From: Achatina immaculata
Lineage: Eukaryota; Mollusca; Gastropoda; Stylommatophora; Achatinidae
Direction: 5' to 3'
DNA length: 64,000 bases
Assembly (NCBI GenBank): GCA_009760885.1
Contig: CM019701.1
Span: 18,390,975-18,454,974, forward strand
The translations under genes and the position numbers were made by a program. This document shows, piece after piece, positions 32,511-43,614 of this stretch; the first letter of the stretch is position 1; each line of letters opens with the position of its first letter. A model generated the notes under the pieces. The model was not told where the DNA came from. It saw only the letters and a list, made by a program, of their open reading frames with translations, and made no database searches.

Positions 32511-33378
32511 AAACATCCCTGACAGATAAGTATTCCCCAAAATCTAACATTTAAAAAAGGAAGTATAAAGAAACAGGACATAGAAATAAATAATAGTTCA
32601 GGACCTTTCGTGTCTTGTCATTCCGTTTACCGCTAGATGTGTCTAACCAGACGATGGTGGCGGATGTCACGCATGATTTCACAGACCAGCGCAAAGAGCT
32701 GAAGCGTATCATGCTGGATGTGGCCTGTTTATGTTAGCGTTTCATGTTCCTTCTAAACGTGTACTTTTATATGTGTGTGCTACAGTATGGCTTTAGCTTC
32801 ATGCCATGTAGTGTGCGAACGTTTGTAAAGTTGAAGGTTATGTTTGTGGACCACAGCACAAATGATTCTGTCACTATGGAAACATCAGGAACAGCTTATG
32901 ACACGGCTATGACGAGAACAGAAATACTCAACCATAGACGTCTTTTCGTGCTTGTGTTGTACGGAGAGAACTGCAACTTCACATCAAGTCTCAGATTTTA
33001 GTCTAAACTATGATCATACAGAAATGATACGAGAACACTCTGACAAGTTTGACTTAAAAAGATGCACTTATAACAGTGTAACATTTTTTAAAGAATAAAC
33101 ATAATTTGTAAAACCATGAGACGTAATAGTATCAGAATGATACACTTAATATATTTTTGACGCGAAATAGACTTAAGAGAAAATCCATATTAGACATAGC
33201 AATAAAGCTCTACGAGAAACATCCAACCCCAAAGAACAGAGACAAATCCAGATAGTACAAAAGAAATACCACCGAATGTAAAGCTCATATACCCAGAAAT
33301 AAAACAAAAATATTAATCCACACCACAAAAAAAAAAGCTGTAGATCCAATAGAACTAACGAGAAATATCCAGAAGAAT
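32511..33378. other. no recognised gene
   Basis: An 85-codon plus-strand frame (32744-33001, starting MFLLNVYFYM) has no recognised domain and sits in otherwise non-coding AT-rich sequence. I do not call it. Confidence 0.35.

Positions 33379-33436
<58 letters not shown>
33379..33436. repeat. (TA)n microsatellite
   Basis: About 28 uninterrupted TA dinucleotides. Confidence 0.99.
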
Positions 33437-33438
<2 letters not shown>

Positions 33439-33726
33439 TTCAGCCTTTAAAGAAACAAATAACGCAGGATATGAAATACGAATACCCAGAAGGAGAATAT
33501 GACGAACTACACCAGGCTTGTGGTGATTATTGCACAAACTATGAGATAGAGGTCAAGGCCATAGAGGCTGATACTCAGCACCTGAACACTATTTTTTATA
33601 CAACATGCCCCTCAAAATTAATTAAATAAAATGAAATATAAATGTTGTCATCTTCACGGAAGAGTTAAATCACTCAAATTGGAAAGACAATATATGTCAA
33701 TCAATAGCACGTAAGATCACATCCTT
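33437..33726. other. no recognised gene
   Basis: A 64-codon frame, MVQPLKKQITQDMKYEYPEG onward, begins at the edge of the TA tract. No homology is recognised. Confidence 0.35.
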
Positions 33727-33845
33727 GATAGTAACACACAAAATTAACAGTCTGGCGTAGGGCGTGATAGTAACACACAAAATTAACAGTCTGGCGTAGG
33801 GCGTGATAGTAACACACAAAATTAACAGTCTGGCGTAGGGCGTTT
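33727..33845. repeat. 39-bp minisatellite, 3 copies
   Basis: Near-perfect units: 'gatagtaacacacaaaatta' plus 'acagtctggcgtagggcgt'. It lies at the downstream edge of the mariner fragment on the minus strand. Its translation continues the transposase frame (NALRQTVNFVCYYH), so it appears to have amplified from within that fragment. Confidence 0.92.
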
Positions 33846-34045
33846 CGCTGGTAGTTGAGTGGCGTGTCTTTGTTGTCCCCAGACCTGAACCTTTGGAAGC
33901 ACTTCCTTGTAGTCCTGCCATCAGCTGTTCCTTCACCTTCCACAAATTTAATGAGAAGACGCAGAGCCAACCTTTCTTCCAATAATGCATCAGGAGGAAG
34001 CAAACGACAATCTTGCTGCCCGCCATATTTCCTTCTGCTGATCAC
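33846..34045 (-). pseudogene. mariner transposase N-terminal (HTH) fragment
   Basis: The minus strand reads ALRLLIKFVEGEGTADGRTT, then RKCFQRFRSGDNKDTP. This resembles the second helix-turn-helix of SETMAR-like mariners (GEGT..ERT.Q.WF..FRSGD). The upstream residues are diverged and the catalytic domain is missing. The motif run is short but distinctive. Confidence 0.55.
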
Positions 34046-34299
34046 TTATCTCACGATTCTTTGCCTAAAAATGGGTGTACGCACGTTTTCAGAATGACGT
34101 AACACGTGACGTCAGCATGACCTTACAAATGCTAGTACGGGTTATAAGATGTGTGTTTAACTAAACAAAACAAAACAAAAAAACAGTCTAAACATTTGAT
34201 CCATGGAAGTATAAACAAACAAATGGGGAAAAGAAAATACAAAATAAATAACAGAACAATTTATTCAATGTAACAGGTAAATCCAAGGAAAAACCTTAA
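34046..34299. other. no gene seen
   Basis: AT-rich with A-runs. Nothing is recognised. Confidence 0.4.
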
Positions 34300-34480
34300 A
34301 TGTGTACAAATGTGTACATAATATTAAATGTGTACAAAATATTGCAACGATATAACTACATGTGTGCAAGTTCTTGTGTGTGCGTTTGTGGGTGCATGTG
34401 TGTGCGTGCATCCGTTTGGTGTGTGTATGTGTGCGCGCATCCGTTTGGTGTGTGTGTGTGTGTGCGTCAAGAGTTTGCAC
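34300..34480. repeat. GT-rich simple sequence
   Basis: Imperfect (GT)n with 'gcatccgtttggtgtgtgt' repeated twice. The short frames on both strands are low complexity. Confidence 0.85.
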
Positions 34481-35510
34481 ATGATATAAAAAAGTAATTG
34501 TATATATCAGTGCATGTATTCATAATACAAATTTGTGGCTAGCACTATTTCTTTGCATAAGCATATACTGTATGAATGTTTTCTATTGTTGTGATTATAT
34601 AAACATTTACATATAAACACACATATGTCGAACCTTAGGCCAGAAACACGATACTTGGTATGACATGTCAATATTTTTAAAAATTTCATGCAGGTAAACT
34701 TTGCTTACCTTCCTCGTGTAGTTGTGTTTGTTTTTCACCTGCTCCAGCATTTTAGAATTCTTCCTCTTACACCTGAACATGCTGGCACAAGCTTATGCTT
34801 ATGAAGACTTCCAAAGCAGAAACATAAACCACAAAACATGTATAGAAATATGGCCCATAAACAAACATAAACCACAAAACATGTACAGAAATATGGCTCA
34901 TAAACAAACATAAACAGAAAAAAAAAGCAGACTAAAAATAAAAATACAGGTCATAAACAAACTAAAGTCATTTCATACAATAATTGTTAGAGAAAGAAAG
35001 AGAAACTATGTTATACTCTTTTTAAAAAATGTTGATGCAAATGGTGAGTACGAAGATTTTGAAAATCATTAAATCTTCACCCTCCCTTCCCGTCTCCTCT
35101 CATTGTTTTCCACCTTTCAATAAATGTTCATCCAAATATAGGTCAAAACTATCACGTGACTGGTAGTGAAAGCGCGCACAGAATCTACTCATTTAATCTC
35201 TTTTTGTGAAACGTTGCAAAGCGTGAGAAAAAAAAACAAGCAAACAAAACAGTCTTCGTCTTCGTTGATTTCGATACATAATGAACATCAAATGAGAAGA
35301 CAGAATAACCAGACGTTCTACAACATTCCAAGCTTCTAACCATTATGAGAAAAAAATTATAGTGGCTACAATTAGACTTTTCTCAAGCAAATTCTTTTAT
35401 ACATCACTTTAAGCAAGGAACAGAACTGAGACAGAATTATTATAAGACAAGTCACACATGAGACACTTTCATGTTAGTTACGCGGTCTAGGAAGAACTCA
35501 CAAAAGATAG
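34481..35510. other. no gene; one short duplicated motif
   Basis: Around 34822-34915 a ~42-bp motif ('aacataaaccacaaaacatg') is present about two and a half times. The rest is AT-rich unique sequence. Confidence 0.45.
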
Positions 35511-35514
35511 GCAC

Positions 35515-36440
35515 ATGGGGAGATTAACTGTGATAAGGGAGTAACATTAATTGTGAGAAGGGAGTAACATTAACTGTGAGAAGGGAGTAACATTAACTGT
35601 GTAAGGGAGTAACATTAACTGTGAAAAGGGAGTAACATTAACTGCGAGAAGGGGGTAACATTAACTATGATAGGAAGTAACATTAACTGTGTATGGGTAT
35701 AACATTAACTATGTATGTAAGTAACATTAACCGTGTATGTGAGTAACATTAACTGTGAGAAGGGAGTAACATTAACTGTGTATGGGAGTAACATTAACTA
35801 TGAGAAGGGGTTAACATTAACTGTGAGAAGGGTGTAACATTAACTGTGATAAGGGATTAACATTAACTGTGTATGGGAGTAACTTTAACTGTGATAAAGG
35901 AATAAAATTAACTGTGATAAGGGAATAACATTAACTGTGTAAGGGAGTAGCAATGGCTATGTCAAAGAGTAGCATTAACTATGTAAGGGAGTAGCATTAA
36001 CTGTGAGGGAGTAGCATTAACTGTAAGGAAGTAGCATTAACTGTGTATGGTAGTAGCATTAACTGTATTAAAAAAGGTAAAGATAAAGCTAATCCTGTCA
36101 TGCCTTAGAGGCACATAGGGATATGGTGTTAGTGCCCATATTTTCCGTATAAGGGAGTAGCATTAACTATGTAAGGGAGTAGCATTACCTATGTCAGGGA
36201 GTAGAATTAGATAAGTCAGGAAGTAGCATTAGCTATTCTAGGGAGTAGCATTAACTATGTAAGGAAGTAATATTAATTATGTAAGGGAGTAACATTAACT
36301 ATGTAAGAAAGTAGCATTTACTATGTAAGGGAGTAATATTAACTACCTAACGTAGTAGCATTAGCTATGTTAGAGAGTAGCATTAACTATGTAAGGAAAT
36401 AACATTGGAGTAACATTAACTATGTAAAGGAATGACACCA
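35515..36440. repeat. ~23-bp minisatellite
   Basis: About 38 units of 'gtgagaagggagtaacatta' plus 'act'. A change to 'agtagcattaactatgtaag' occurs in the right half. It is interrupted at 36075-36146 by an unrelated dispersed element. Confidence 0.94.
36075..36146 (+). repeat. ~70-bp dispersed element, copy 2
   Basis: Homologous to 18862-18926. It sits inside the 23-bp array, with array units on both sides, so it arrived as a discrete insertion. A possible short flank match ('gtat') is too small to call a target duplication. Confidence 0.75.
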
Positions 36441-36639
36441 TTTGAAAAAGAGATTCAAAATTGAATACATAAAAAAGCAAAAACTTGAACTTAAAACACC
36501 GACATTATATAAAATCCAGATGAAACAATTTATACATTTTTTAAATTATTTCATTGCTACTAGAACAAAACAAACAAAAACCTCATCTTGATTTTTTAAA
36601 AATTGTCTCAAATTGGAAAGTAAGAAAAAAAACAACTTG

Positions 36640-37116
36640 TACTGTGTCAATACATTTAGGCCCAAGAGGAAAGATTGTATAAACGTATTTAGGCCTAAGA
36701 GGAAAAATTATATAAATACATTTAGGCCCAAGAGGAAAGATTGTATAAATACATTTAGGCCCAAGAGGAAAGATTGTATAAATACATTTAGGCCCAAGAG
36801 GAAAGATTGTATAAATACATTTAGGCCCAAGATGAAAAATTGTATAAATACATTTAGGCCCAAGAGGAAAGATTGTATAAATACATTTAGACCCAAGAGG
36901 ACAGATTGTATAAATACATGTAGGCCCAAGAGGAAAGATTGTATAAATACATTTAGGCCCAAGAGGAAAGATTGTATAAATACATTTAGGCCCAAGAGGA
37001 AAGATTGTATAAATACATTTAGGCCCAAGAGGAAAGATTGTATAAATACATTTAGGCCCAAGAGGAAAGATTGTATAAATACATTTAGGCCCAAGAGGAA
37101 AGATTGTATAAATACT
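36640..37116. repeat. 33-bp minisatellite
   Basis: Fourteen units of 'tttaggcccaagaggaaaga' plus 'ttgtataaataca'. The 33-bp period keeps both strands open (an 11-residue repeat RPKRKDCINTF on one side), which is expected by arithmetic and not evidence for a protein. Confidence 0.96.
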
Positions 37117-37424
37117 GAATCATGTGACCAGCAACCGCTAGGACACAACTAGGAACATGAACAAAGTTTCACTGTATAAAAGAACTTGCAATACTGACAT
37201 TGTCCTACCAAATATCCGGTTGGACGGGTAGCTTCAGGCATTCTGTTGTACCTTAAGAGAGCGGACTAGTGCGACAGCGTGTCTTAGCAGACATTTACGC
37301 GAGTATTTCAGCAGGTAAATATATGTCTTACACCTTTATAGTATGTTAAATACCTACACCTGGAATGTTGGAGATGTAAGTACATACAAACTAAGTAACA
37401 TACAGATAAATTATTTACACACCG
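37117..37424. other. no gene seen
   Basis: Unique sequence between two arrays. Nothing is recognised. Confidence 0.4.
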
Positions 37425-39000
37425 AGACTGGTGGATAAGTGAACAATTACATATTGTGACTGGTGGATAAGTGAGCAATTACATATTGCGACTGGTCGAT
37501 AAGTGAGCAATTACATATTGAGAATGTTGGATAAGTGAACAATTGCATACTGCGACTAGTGGATAAATAAGTGAACAATTACATATTGAAACTGTTGGAT
37601 AAGAGAGCAATTACATACTGCGACTGGTGGATAAGTGAACAATTACATATTGAGATCTGTGGATAAGTCAAAAATTACATACTGCGACTGGTGGATAAAT
37701 AAGTGAACAATTACATATTGAGATCTGTGGATAAGTGAACAATTACATACTGCGATTGGTGGATAAATAAGTGAACAATTACATATTGAAACTGTTGGAT
37801 AAGTAAGCAATTACATACTGCAACTGGTGGATAAGTGAACAATTACATATTGAGATCTGCAGATAAGTGAACAATTACATATTGCGACTGGTGGATAAAT
37901 AAGTGAACAATTACATATTGAAACTGTTGGATAAGTGAGCAATTACATACTGCAACTGGCGGATAAGTGAACAATTACACATTGAGACCTGTGGATAAGT
38001 GAACAATTACATACTGCAACTGGTGGATAAGTGAACAATTACATATTGAGACCTGTGGATAAGTGAACAGTTACATACTGCGACTGGTGGATAAGTGAAC
38101 AATTACATATTGAGACATGTGGATAAGTGAACAATTACATACTGCGACTGGTGGATAAGTGAACAATTACATACTGCGACTAGTGGATAAGTGAACAATT
38201 ACATACTGCGAGTAGTGGATAAGTGAACAATTACATACTGCGAGTAGTGGATAAGTGAACAATTACATACTGCGACTAGTGGATGAGTGAACAATTACAT
38301 ACTGCGATTAGTGGATGAGTGAACAATTACACACTGCGACTAGTGGATGAGTGAACAATTACATACTGCGACTAGTGGATAAGTGAACAGTTACATACTG
38401 CGACTAGTGGATAAGTGAACAATTACATACTGCGACTAGTGCATAAGTGAACAATTACATACTGCGACTGGTGGATAAGTGAACAATTACATACTGCGAC
38501 TAGTGGATAAGTGAACAATTACATACTGCGAGTAGTGGATAAGTGAACAATTACATACTGCGAGTAGTGGATAAGTGAACAATTACATACTGCGACTAGT
38601 GGATGAGTGAACAATTACATACTGCGATTAGTGGATGAGTGAACAATTACACACTGCGACTAGTGGATGAGTGAACAATTACATACTGCGACTAGTGGAT
38701 AAGTGAACAGTTACATACTGCGACTAGTGGATAAGTGAACAATTACATACTGCGACTAGTGCATAAGTGAACAATTACATACTGCGAGTAGTGGATAAGT
38801 GAACAATTACATACTGCGACTAGTGGATGAGTGAACAATTACATACTGCGACTAGTGGATAAGTGAACAATTACATACTGCGACTAGTGGATAAGTGAAC
38901 AATTACATACTGCGTTTAGTGGATAAGTGAACAATTACATACTGCGACTGGTGGATAAGTGATCAATTACTACTGAAACTCTTGGATACCTGAACAATTA
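37425..39000. repeat. 32-bp minisatellite with higher-order duplication
   Basis: About 49 units of 'actggtggataagtgaacaa' plus 'ttacatactgcg'. The left third has more 'atattgag' variants. In the right part, a block of about ten units with the same succession of variants (gagtag, gatgag, attag, gcataag) occurs twice, at about 38170-38470 and 38490-38790. Confidence 0.95.
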
Positions 39001-39027
39001 TATACTGAGTGACAAATAGGTGTACAA

Positions 39028-39080
39028 TATAACGTTGAACGACACGGGAAGGATATGAGATATATATATATATAAGATTA
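39028..39080 (+). mobile_element. orphan LINE B 3' tail
   Basis: 'aacgacacgggaaggatatg' followed by a degenerate 'agatatatat' tail matches only the last ~45 bp of LINE B. It lies at the right edge of the 32-bp array. Confidence 0.65.
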
Positions 39081-39153
39081 CAATATAAATATCATACTCG
39101 TTTAACATATAATAATTTTTATTACAGTTTACAATGCCAATTTCATGTTTCAT

Positions 39154-39503
39154 CTCTCTCTCTCTCTCTCTGAACCTTAAGTGCCCAGGGCATATGGGGC
39201 TTCCGCAAGGGTTTTCCACAAATGCCTGTCCTTCGCCTTTTTTTCTGCTCTTGCCCAGGTGAGCCCTCTATTGCTCAACATCCTTTCTGTTGTTCTTCTC
39301 CATGTCTCTTTTGGTCTACCCTTACTTCTGCTCCCCTGTGGTGTCCATCTTAGTGCTATTTTTGGTAGTGAGTTGTCAGTCATTCGGAGCACATGTCCCA
39401 ACCATCGCCAGCGTCTTTCCTCAATAATTGTTGTCAGTGGTTTCATCTGCATTTCTGCTAATCAGATGTTATTTCTTATGGTGTTTGGCCAAAATATTTT
39501 TTA
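39154..39503 (-). mobile_element. LINE A 3' fragment, left half of a head-to-head composite
   Basis: The minus strand carries the LINE A C-terminal domain (MQMKPLTTIIEERRWRWLGH, then KGRPKETWRRTTER, ending APYALGT) with its (AG)n tail outward at the left. It is truncated at 39503 in the A-rich site that also carries the one-base deletion seen in the 24-kb copy. There it joins, with no filler, the truncated 5' end of LINE C in the opposite orientation. Confidence 0.94.
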
Positions 39504-40371
39504 ATGTTTCTGTATAGCGAGAATATTCTAAGAACAATCATTACAGAACCAGGCATAAAAATTGGAGGATATAATATTAACAACCTTCGGTATGCTGACG
39601 ACACAGTACTGATAGCTGAGAACCAACAAGACCTGCAAAATCTCTTGGATAAAGTCGCCAAAGAAAGTGAACAGAAAGGCCTTACTTTGAACATCAAAAA
39701 GACAGAGACTATAGTTATATCGAAGAAACAGAATCCACCAGCATGCAGTATTAAATTAAACGGAACTGTTCTAAAGCAGGTGCAGAAATTCAAATACCTT
39801 GGAGCAGTAATAACTTCAGATGGGAAATGCAGAACAGAAATTAGGAACAGAATAGGCCAAGCAAAGACTGCATTTCAGAGAATGAGAAACATATTAACCA
39901 ACACATCCTTATCAATGAATGTTAGAAAACGAGTCCTAAAATGCTATATTGAACCTATCTTGTTATATGGAAGTGAATCATGGACAATAGGCAAGTCTGC
40001 ACAAAAATCACTGGAAGCAGCAGAAATGTGGTTTATTAGAAGAATGTTGCGAATCCCCTGGACAGCAAAAATAACTAATGAAGAATGTAGGAGAAGAGCT
40101 GGAGACACAAAAAGCCTTGTCAAAAAGATAAGAGAGAGATAATGTACTTTCACAGGACATGCAATGAAAAGAGGGGGCATTGAAAATATTATAACAACAG
40201 GAAAAATAGAAGGAAGAAGATCAAGAGGAAGACCAAGAGAAATGATACTGGAAAAGTCTGACGTTATAGTGTGAGAGGAGATCACCAACTGAGCTGATGG
40301 CCTACATGAAGGATCGCGTACTCTGGAGAAGCATAATAGCCAACGCCAGTCGGCACGGCACATGATGATGA
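39504..40371 (+). mobile_element. LINE C 3' fragment, right half of the composite
   Basis: The plus-strand frame (39504-40142) has LYSENILRTIITEPGIKIGG, NNLRYADDTVLIAE (YADD box), QKFKYLGAVITSDGKC, ILLYGSESWTIGKS and WFIRRMLRIPW, ending RER-stop (TAA where other copies have CAA). After it, in frame, come FTGHAMKRGGIENIITTGK and RRSRGRPREMIL, then a frameshift, and the (ATG)n end. 'atgtttcat' is present at 39145-39153 and 40372-40380, flanking the A+C pair as one unit. Confidence 0.94.
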
Positions 40372-40514
40372 ATGTTTCATTGTACAGTGTAAATGTCAAA
40401 TATTATCTTCTTATGGTTGTAATATGTTTAGCTACCTACATTTTCTAGTGATGTTTCGTGGCCAGGATAATAATAAAAGAAATCTGTAAAAGTACATCCC
40501 ACAAAGTTTACTTT

Positions 40515-40850
40515 TCATGTTCGTTCTGGCTTGCTTGTGAATAAATACAGCACACATAGCTTCAGATCAACATATGGGTTCTGGCTTGCTTGTGAATAAA
40601 TACAGCACACATAGCTTCAGATCAACATATGGGTTCTGGCTTGCTTGTGAATAAATACATCACACATAGCTTCAGATCAACATATGGGTTCTGGCTTGCT
40701 TGTGAATAAATACAGCACACATAGCTTCAGATCAACATATGGGTTCTGGCTTGCTTGTGAATAAATACAGCACACATAGCTTCAGATCAACATATGGATT
40801 CTGGCTTGCTTGTGAATAAATACAGCACACATAGCTTTAGATCACTCTTT
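40515..40850. repeat. 55-bp minisatellite, 6 copies
   Basis: Nearly identical units: 'ggttctggcttgcttgtgaa', 'taaatacagcacacatag' and 'cttcagatcaacatatg'. The low divergence suggests recent expansion. Confidence 0.96.
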
Positions 40851-41038
40851 AATTCTTGGTCAGTACATAAACTTTTATTATAATTTGGTTATCTAAAGAA
40901 AGGACAAGAAATAAAAAAAGGACTCCTACATATTCTTGACACATTTTGATTAGTGTTTAAAAATCTTTGTTTTTCTACATTCAGACTATTTTCACACATA
41001 GCCATGTTTTTATTCCTCTCTTTGTAGTATAAAAAAAA
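40851..41038. other. no gene seen
   Basis: AT-rich, ending in an A-run and TA tract. No gene is recognised. Confidence 0.4.
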
Positions 41039-41435
41039 AAATATATATATATATGTATCATCATCATCATCATGTGTCATGCCGACTGGCGTTGGCTATT
41101 ATCCTTCTCCAGAGTACGCGATCCTTCATGCAGGCCATCAGCTCAGTTGGTGATCTCCTCTCACACCATCCGGTCAGACTGTCCAGTATCATTTCTCTTG
41201 GTCTTCCTCTTGATCTTCTTCCTTCTATTTTTCCTGTTGTTATAATATTTTCTATGCCCCCTCTTCTCATGCATGTCCTATGAAGTACATTGTCTCTCTC
41301 TTATCTTTTTGACAAGGTTTTTTTGTCTCTCCAGCTCTTCTCATACATTCTTCATTAGTTATTTTTGCTGTCCAGGGGATTCGCAACATTCTTCTAATAA
41401 ACCACATTTCTGCTGCTTCCAATGATTTTTGTGCA

Positions 41436-41482
<47 letters not shown>
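41039..41482 (-). mobile_element. LINE C 3' fragment between TA microsatellites
   Basis: The minus strand (41438 to about 41056) carries SAQKSLEAAEMWFIRRMLRI, then a frameshift, and GIENIITTGKIEGRRSRGRP and REMILDSLTGWCERRS, with the (ATG)n tail at the left. TA tracts lie on both sides (41041-41054 and 41439-41482), consistent with insertion into a (TA)n tract. It has CAA, not TAA, at the RER position. Confidence 0.9.
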
Positions 41483-41493
<11 letters not shown>

Positions 41494-42106
41494 AGACGAG
41501 AAGAATATTATTGATCGTGATACAAACCTCCACTTTAAAAGAAATCCTTGAAAATTTTGTCTTATCAGAAATATCTGTATTCAAAGTACACACTGAATAT
41601 TTTAAGAATGTATATTCTCAGAGTAAGCACTTAGTAATTAAAATAAATATAAATATAGTTAAATTTAAAATATAAATATGTCGTAATACGAAAATTATGC
41701 TGCTGTTTCAAAAGTATTTACAACATACTTTCAACTGTAGGGAAAAGACGGATAACTTTCCATTTTTTATGATCTGTACAGTGAGGGAGTATACTATTTG
41801 TCAACTTTTATTACATTTACGGAAAAAGAACTTCAGATTTTAGACATGAAATTAGTAAAAATGACAGAAAACTTTTACAAGATTGCTAATGTTCTTGATT
41901 TCACGACGAAAAACTTTATATTCTTGCCTTGAGTGACATAAAGATTATTTAAGTTCTTGACTTGTGCAACAAATCATTTATGCAAGTATATAGTCTTGGC
42001 TGGTGTAACAAAAAAAAATATACAAGTATATAGTTTTGACTGGCCTAAGAAAAGAGAGACAGGAAAAATGAAACATGTATATCGCAGGACAGTACAGCAA
42101 CGATAT
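41483..42106. other. no gene seen
   Basis: AT-rich unique sequence next to the mariner. Nothing is recognised. Confidence 0.4.
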
Positions 42107-43408
42107 AAAGTCCGACAATTAAGTAATGAGACTGATTTTATTATGGCAAAGACAAAAATCCCATCTCTGAAGCAAAGCATGGAATTCAAACAGGCAACCT
42201 TCGTCTATGATCTGCCAATTTTTCATCGCCGCCCTATAAACAGACGACAAACAAACCGCCATTTTGTTGATCTAGTCAGAGGTGCACTGTTACGTAATCA
42301 GCATGGAGCAAAAAGCTAACATTAAATTCTGTTTAAAACTCGGGAAAAGCGCCATTGAGACAGTTGAATTGATGCAACAAGTTTATGGGGATAATTGTTT
42401 ATCTCGTGAACAGATATTCAGGTAGTATTCACGATTCAAAATTGGAGTGGAAACGATTACAAATGCAAATAGATATGAGCGCCCAATTTCTGTTCGTAAT
42501 GAGGAACTCATTGCAAAAGTCAGAGAACAGATACAAGAAGATCAATGTTTGACTGTGAGAATGATGGCAGATGAATTTGGTGTTAACCGAGAGACCATTC
42601 GTAAAATTTTAGTAGAAGATTTAGGCAACAAAAAAGTTGCTTGCCGGTTTGTACCACGTTCGTTGTCTGATGACCAAAAACATCAGAGTGTTGAGTACGC
42701 AAAAGACATTTTCAAAACGTGTCGCAGAAATAAACATTTCTTAAATTTGATTGTTGCAGAGGATGAAACATGGATTTTCCACTATGATCCCACAACTAAA
42801 CGCCAAAGTTCTCAGTGGAAGTCATCATCATCACTAAAAGGCAAAAATATTCGTCTTCAAAAGTCAAAAGTGAATACAATATTGGTGTGCTTCTACGACA
42901 GCAAAGGAATTATTCACAAAGAATTTATTATTATTACTGTTACTGCCAAAGTTTATTTAAGTACTTTGAAACGGCTACTGAAAAGGATTATCCGAGTCCG
43001 ACCCGAGTATTCAACGGCTGGCAGTTTTTTCCTTCTTCATGATAATGCACCGGCTCACCGGGCGGTATTTGAACAGGAATTTTTGGCCCAAAAACAAGTG
43101 TGTTCTCAAGCACCCATCCTGTTCCACAGATTTGTCTCCCTGTGAGTATTTTCTATTCCCAAAATTAAAGTTACCATTGAAATGACGCTTCTTTGACCAT
43201 AATGATGACATCCAAAGGGCCGTAATATCGAGTTTAAGGGCCATACCAATAGAAGAACTGCATAGGTCGTTCCAGTGTTTGTTAGATCGTGCCACTGGCT
43301 GTATCAATGCACTAGGGGCTTACTTTGAGTAAAATACAGGTTAGATCTTCAACTGCTGTTTATTTAATTTTGTATGTAATTAGTCTCATTACCTAATTGT
43401 CGGACTTT
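42107..43408 (+). mobile_element. mariner element with terminal inverted repeats
   Basis: About 1.3 kb bounded by inverted repeats. The left end is 'aagtccgacaattaagtaat' and the complement of the right end is 'aagtccgacaattaggtaat', 28 of 30 positions matching. TA-containing flanks (gatat, atata) fit mariner TA targets. Length and repeat size are typical of the family. Confidence 0.93.
42303..43332 (+). pseudogene. mariner transposase, disrupted
   Basis: A DD34D-type transposase acting on the inverted repeats above. The N-terminal HTH is MEQKANIKFCFKLGKSAIET onward, then a TAG at about 42423 (normally Trp in F-x-W-Y). The frame resumes with MMADEFGVNRETIRKI. The first catalytic Asp is in VAEDETWIFHYDP, the second in LLHDNAPAH. 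Then comes a frameshift, and in the new frame STDLSPCEYFLFPKLK holds the third. The second and third Asp codons are 85 nt apart instead of the 102 nt expected, so about 17 nt are deleted. A further TGA follows (LPLK-stop-RFFDHND) before GCINALGAYFE and the true stop. It is inactive. Confidence 0.92.
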
Positions 43409-43454
43409 CCATATAACAACCAGTGTTCTTTTATCTAGTGCTCTTCTGTCAGAT

Positions 43455-43542
43455 GTAGTGTGGACGATGCACGCTTAGATCGAGGGGTGTACGACCTTGA
43501 CTGAAGCATCTTCGTCCATATGATTGATAGTCGGTTTCAGGA
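43455..43542 (+). repeat. hairpin-bearing dispersed repeat, copy 3
   Basis: Arms 'gtggacgat' (43460-43468) and 'ttcgtccat' (43511-43519) pair over eight positions. The inner part is 'cgcttagatcgaggggtgta' and 'cgaccttgactgaagc'. The downstream part is replaced by a (TA)n tract. Confidence 0.65.

Positions 43543-43612
<70 letters not shown>
43543..43612. repeat. (TA)n microsatellite
   Basis: About 35 TA dinucleotides immediately after the hairpin repeat. Confidence 0.99.

Positions 43613-43614
<2 letters not shown>

Noticed and set aside
32744..33001. 85-codon frame as a gene
   Set aside because: No domain, no conserved motif, no splice or regulatory support. It is likely chance in unique sequence.
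36613..37152. A 179-codon frame with an 11-residue repeat (RPKRKDCINTF)
   Set aside because: The 33-bp period is a multiple of three, and the opposite strand is also open (LNVFIQSFLLG). There is no independent sign of coding.
40515..40850. CRISPR-like regular repeats (55-bp and other arrays)
   Set aside because: There are no unique spacers between repeats, no cas genes, and the context is plainly eukaryotic. These are minisatellites.
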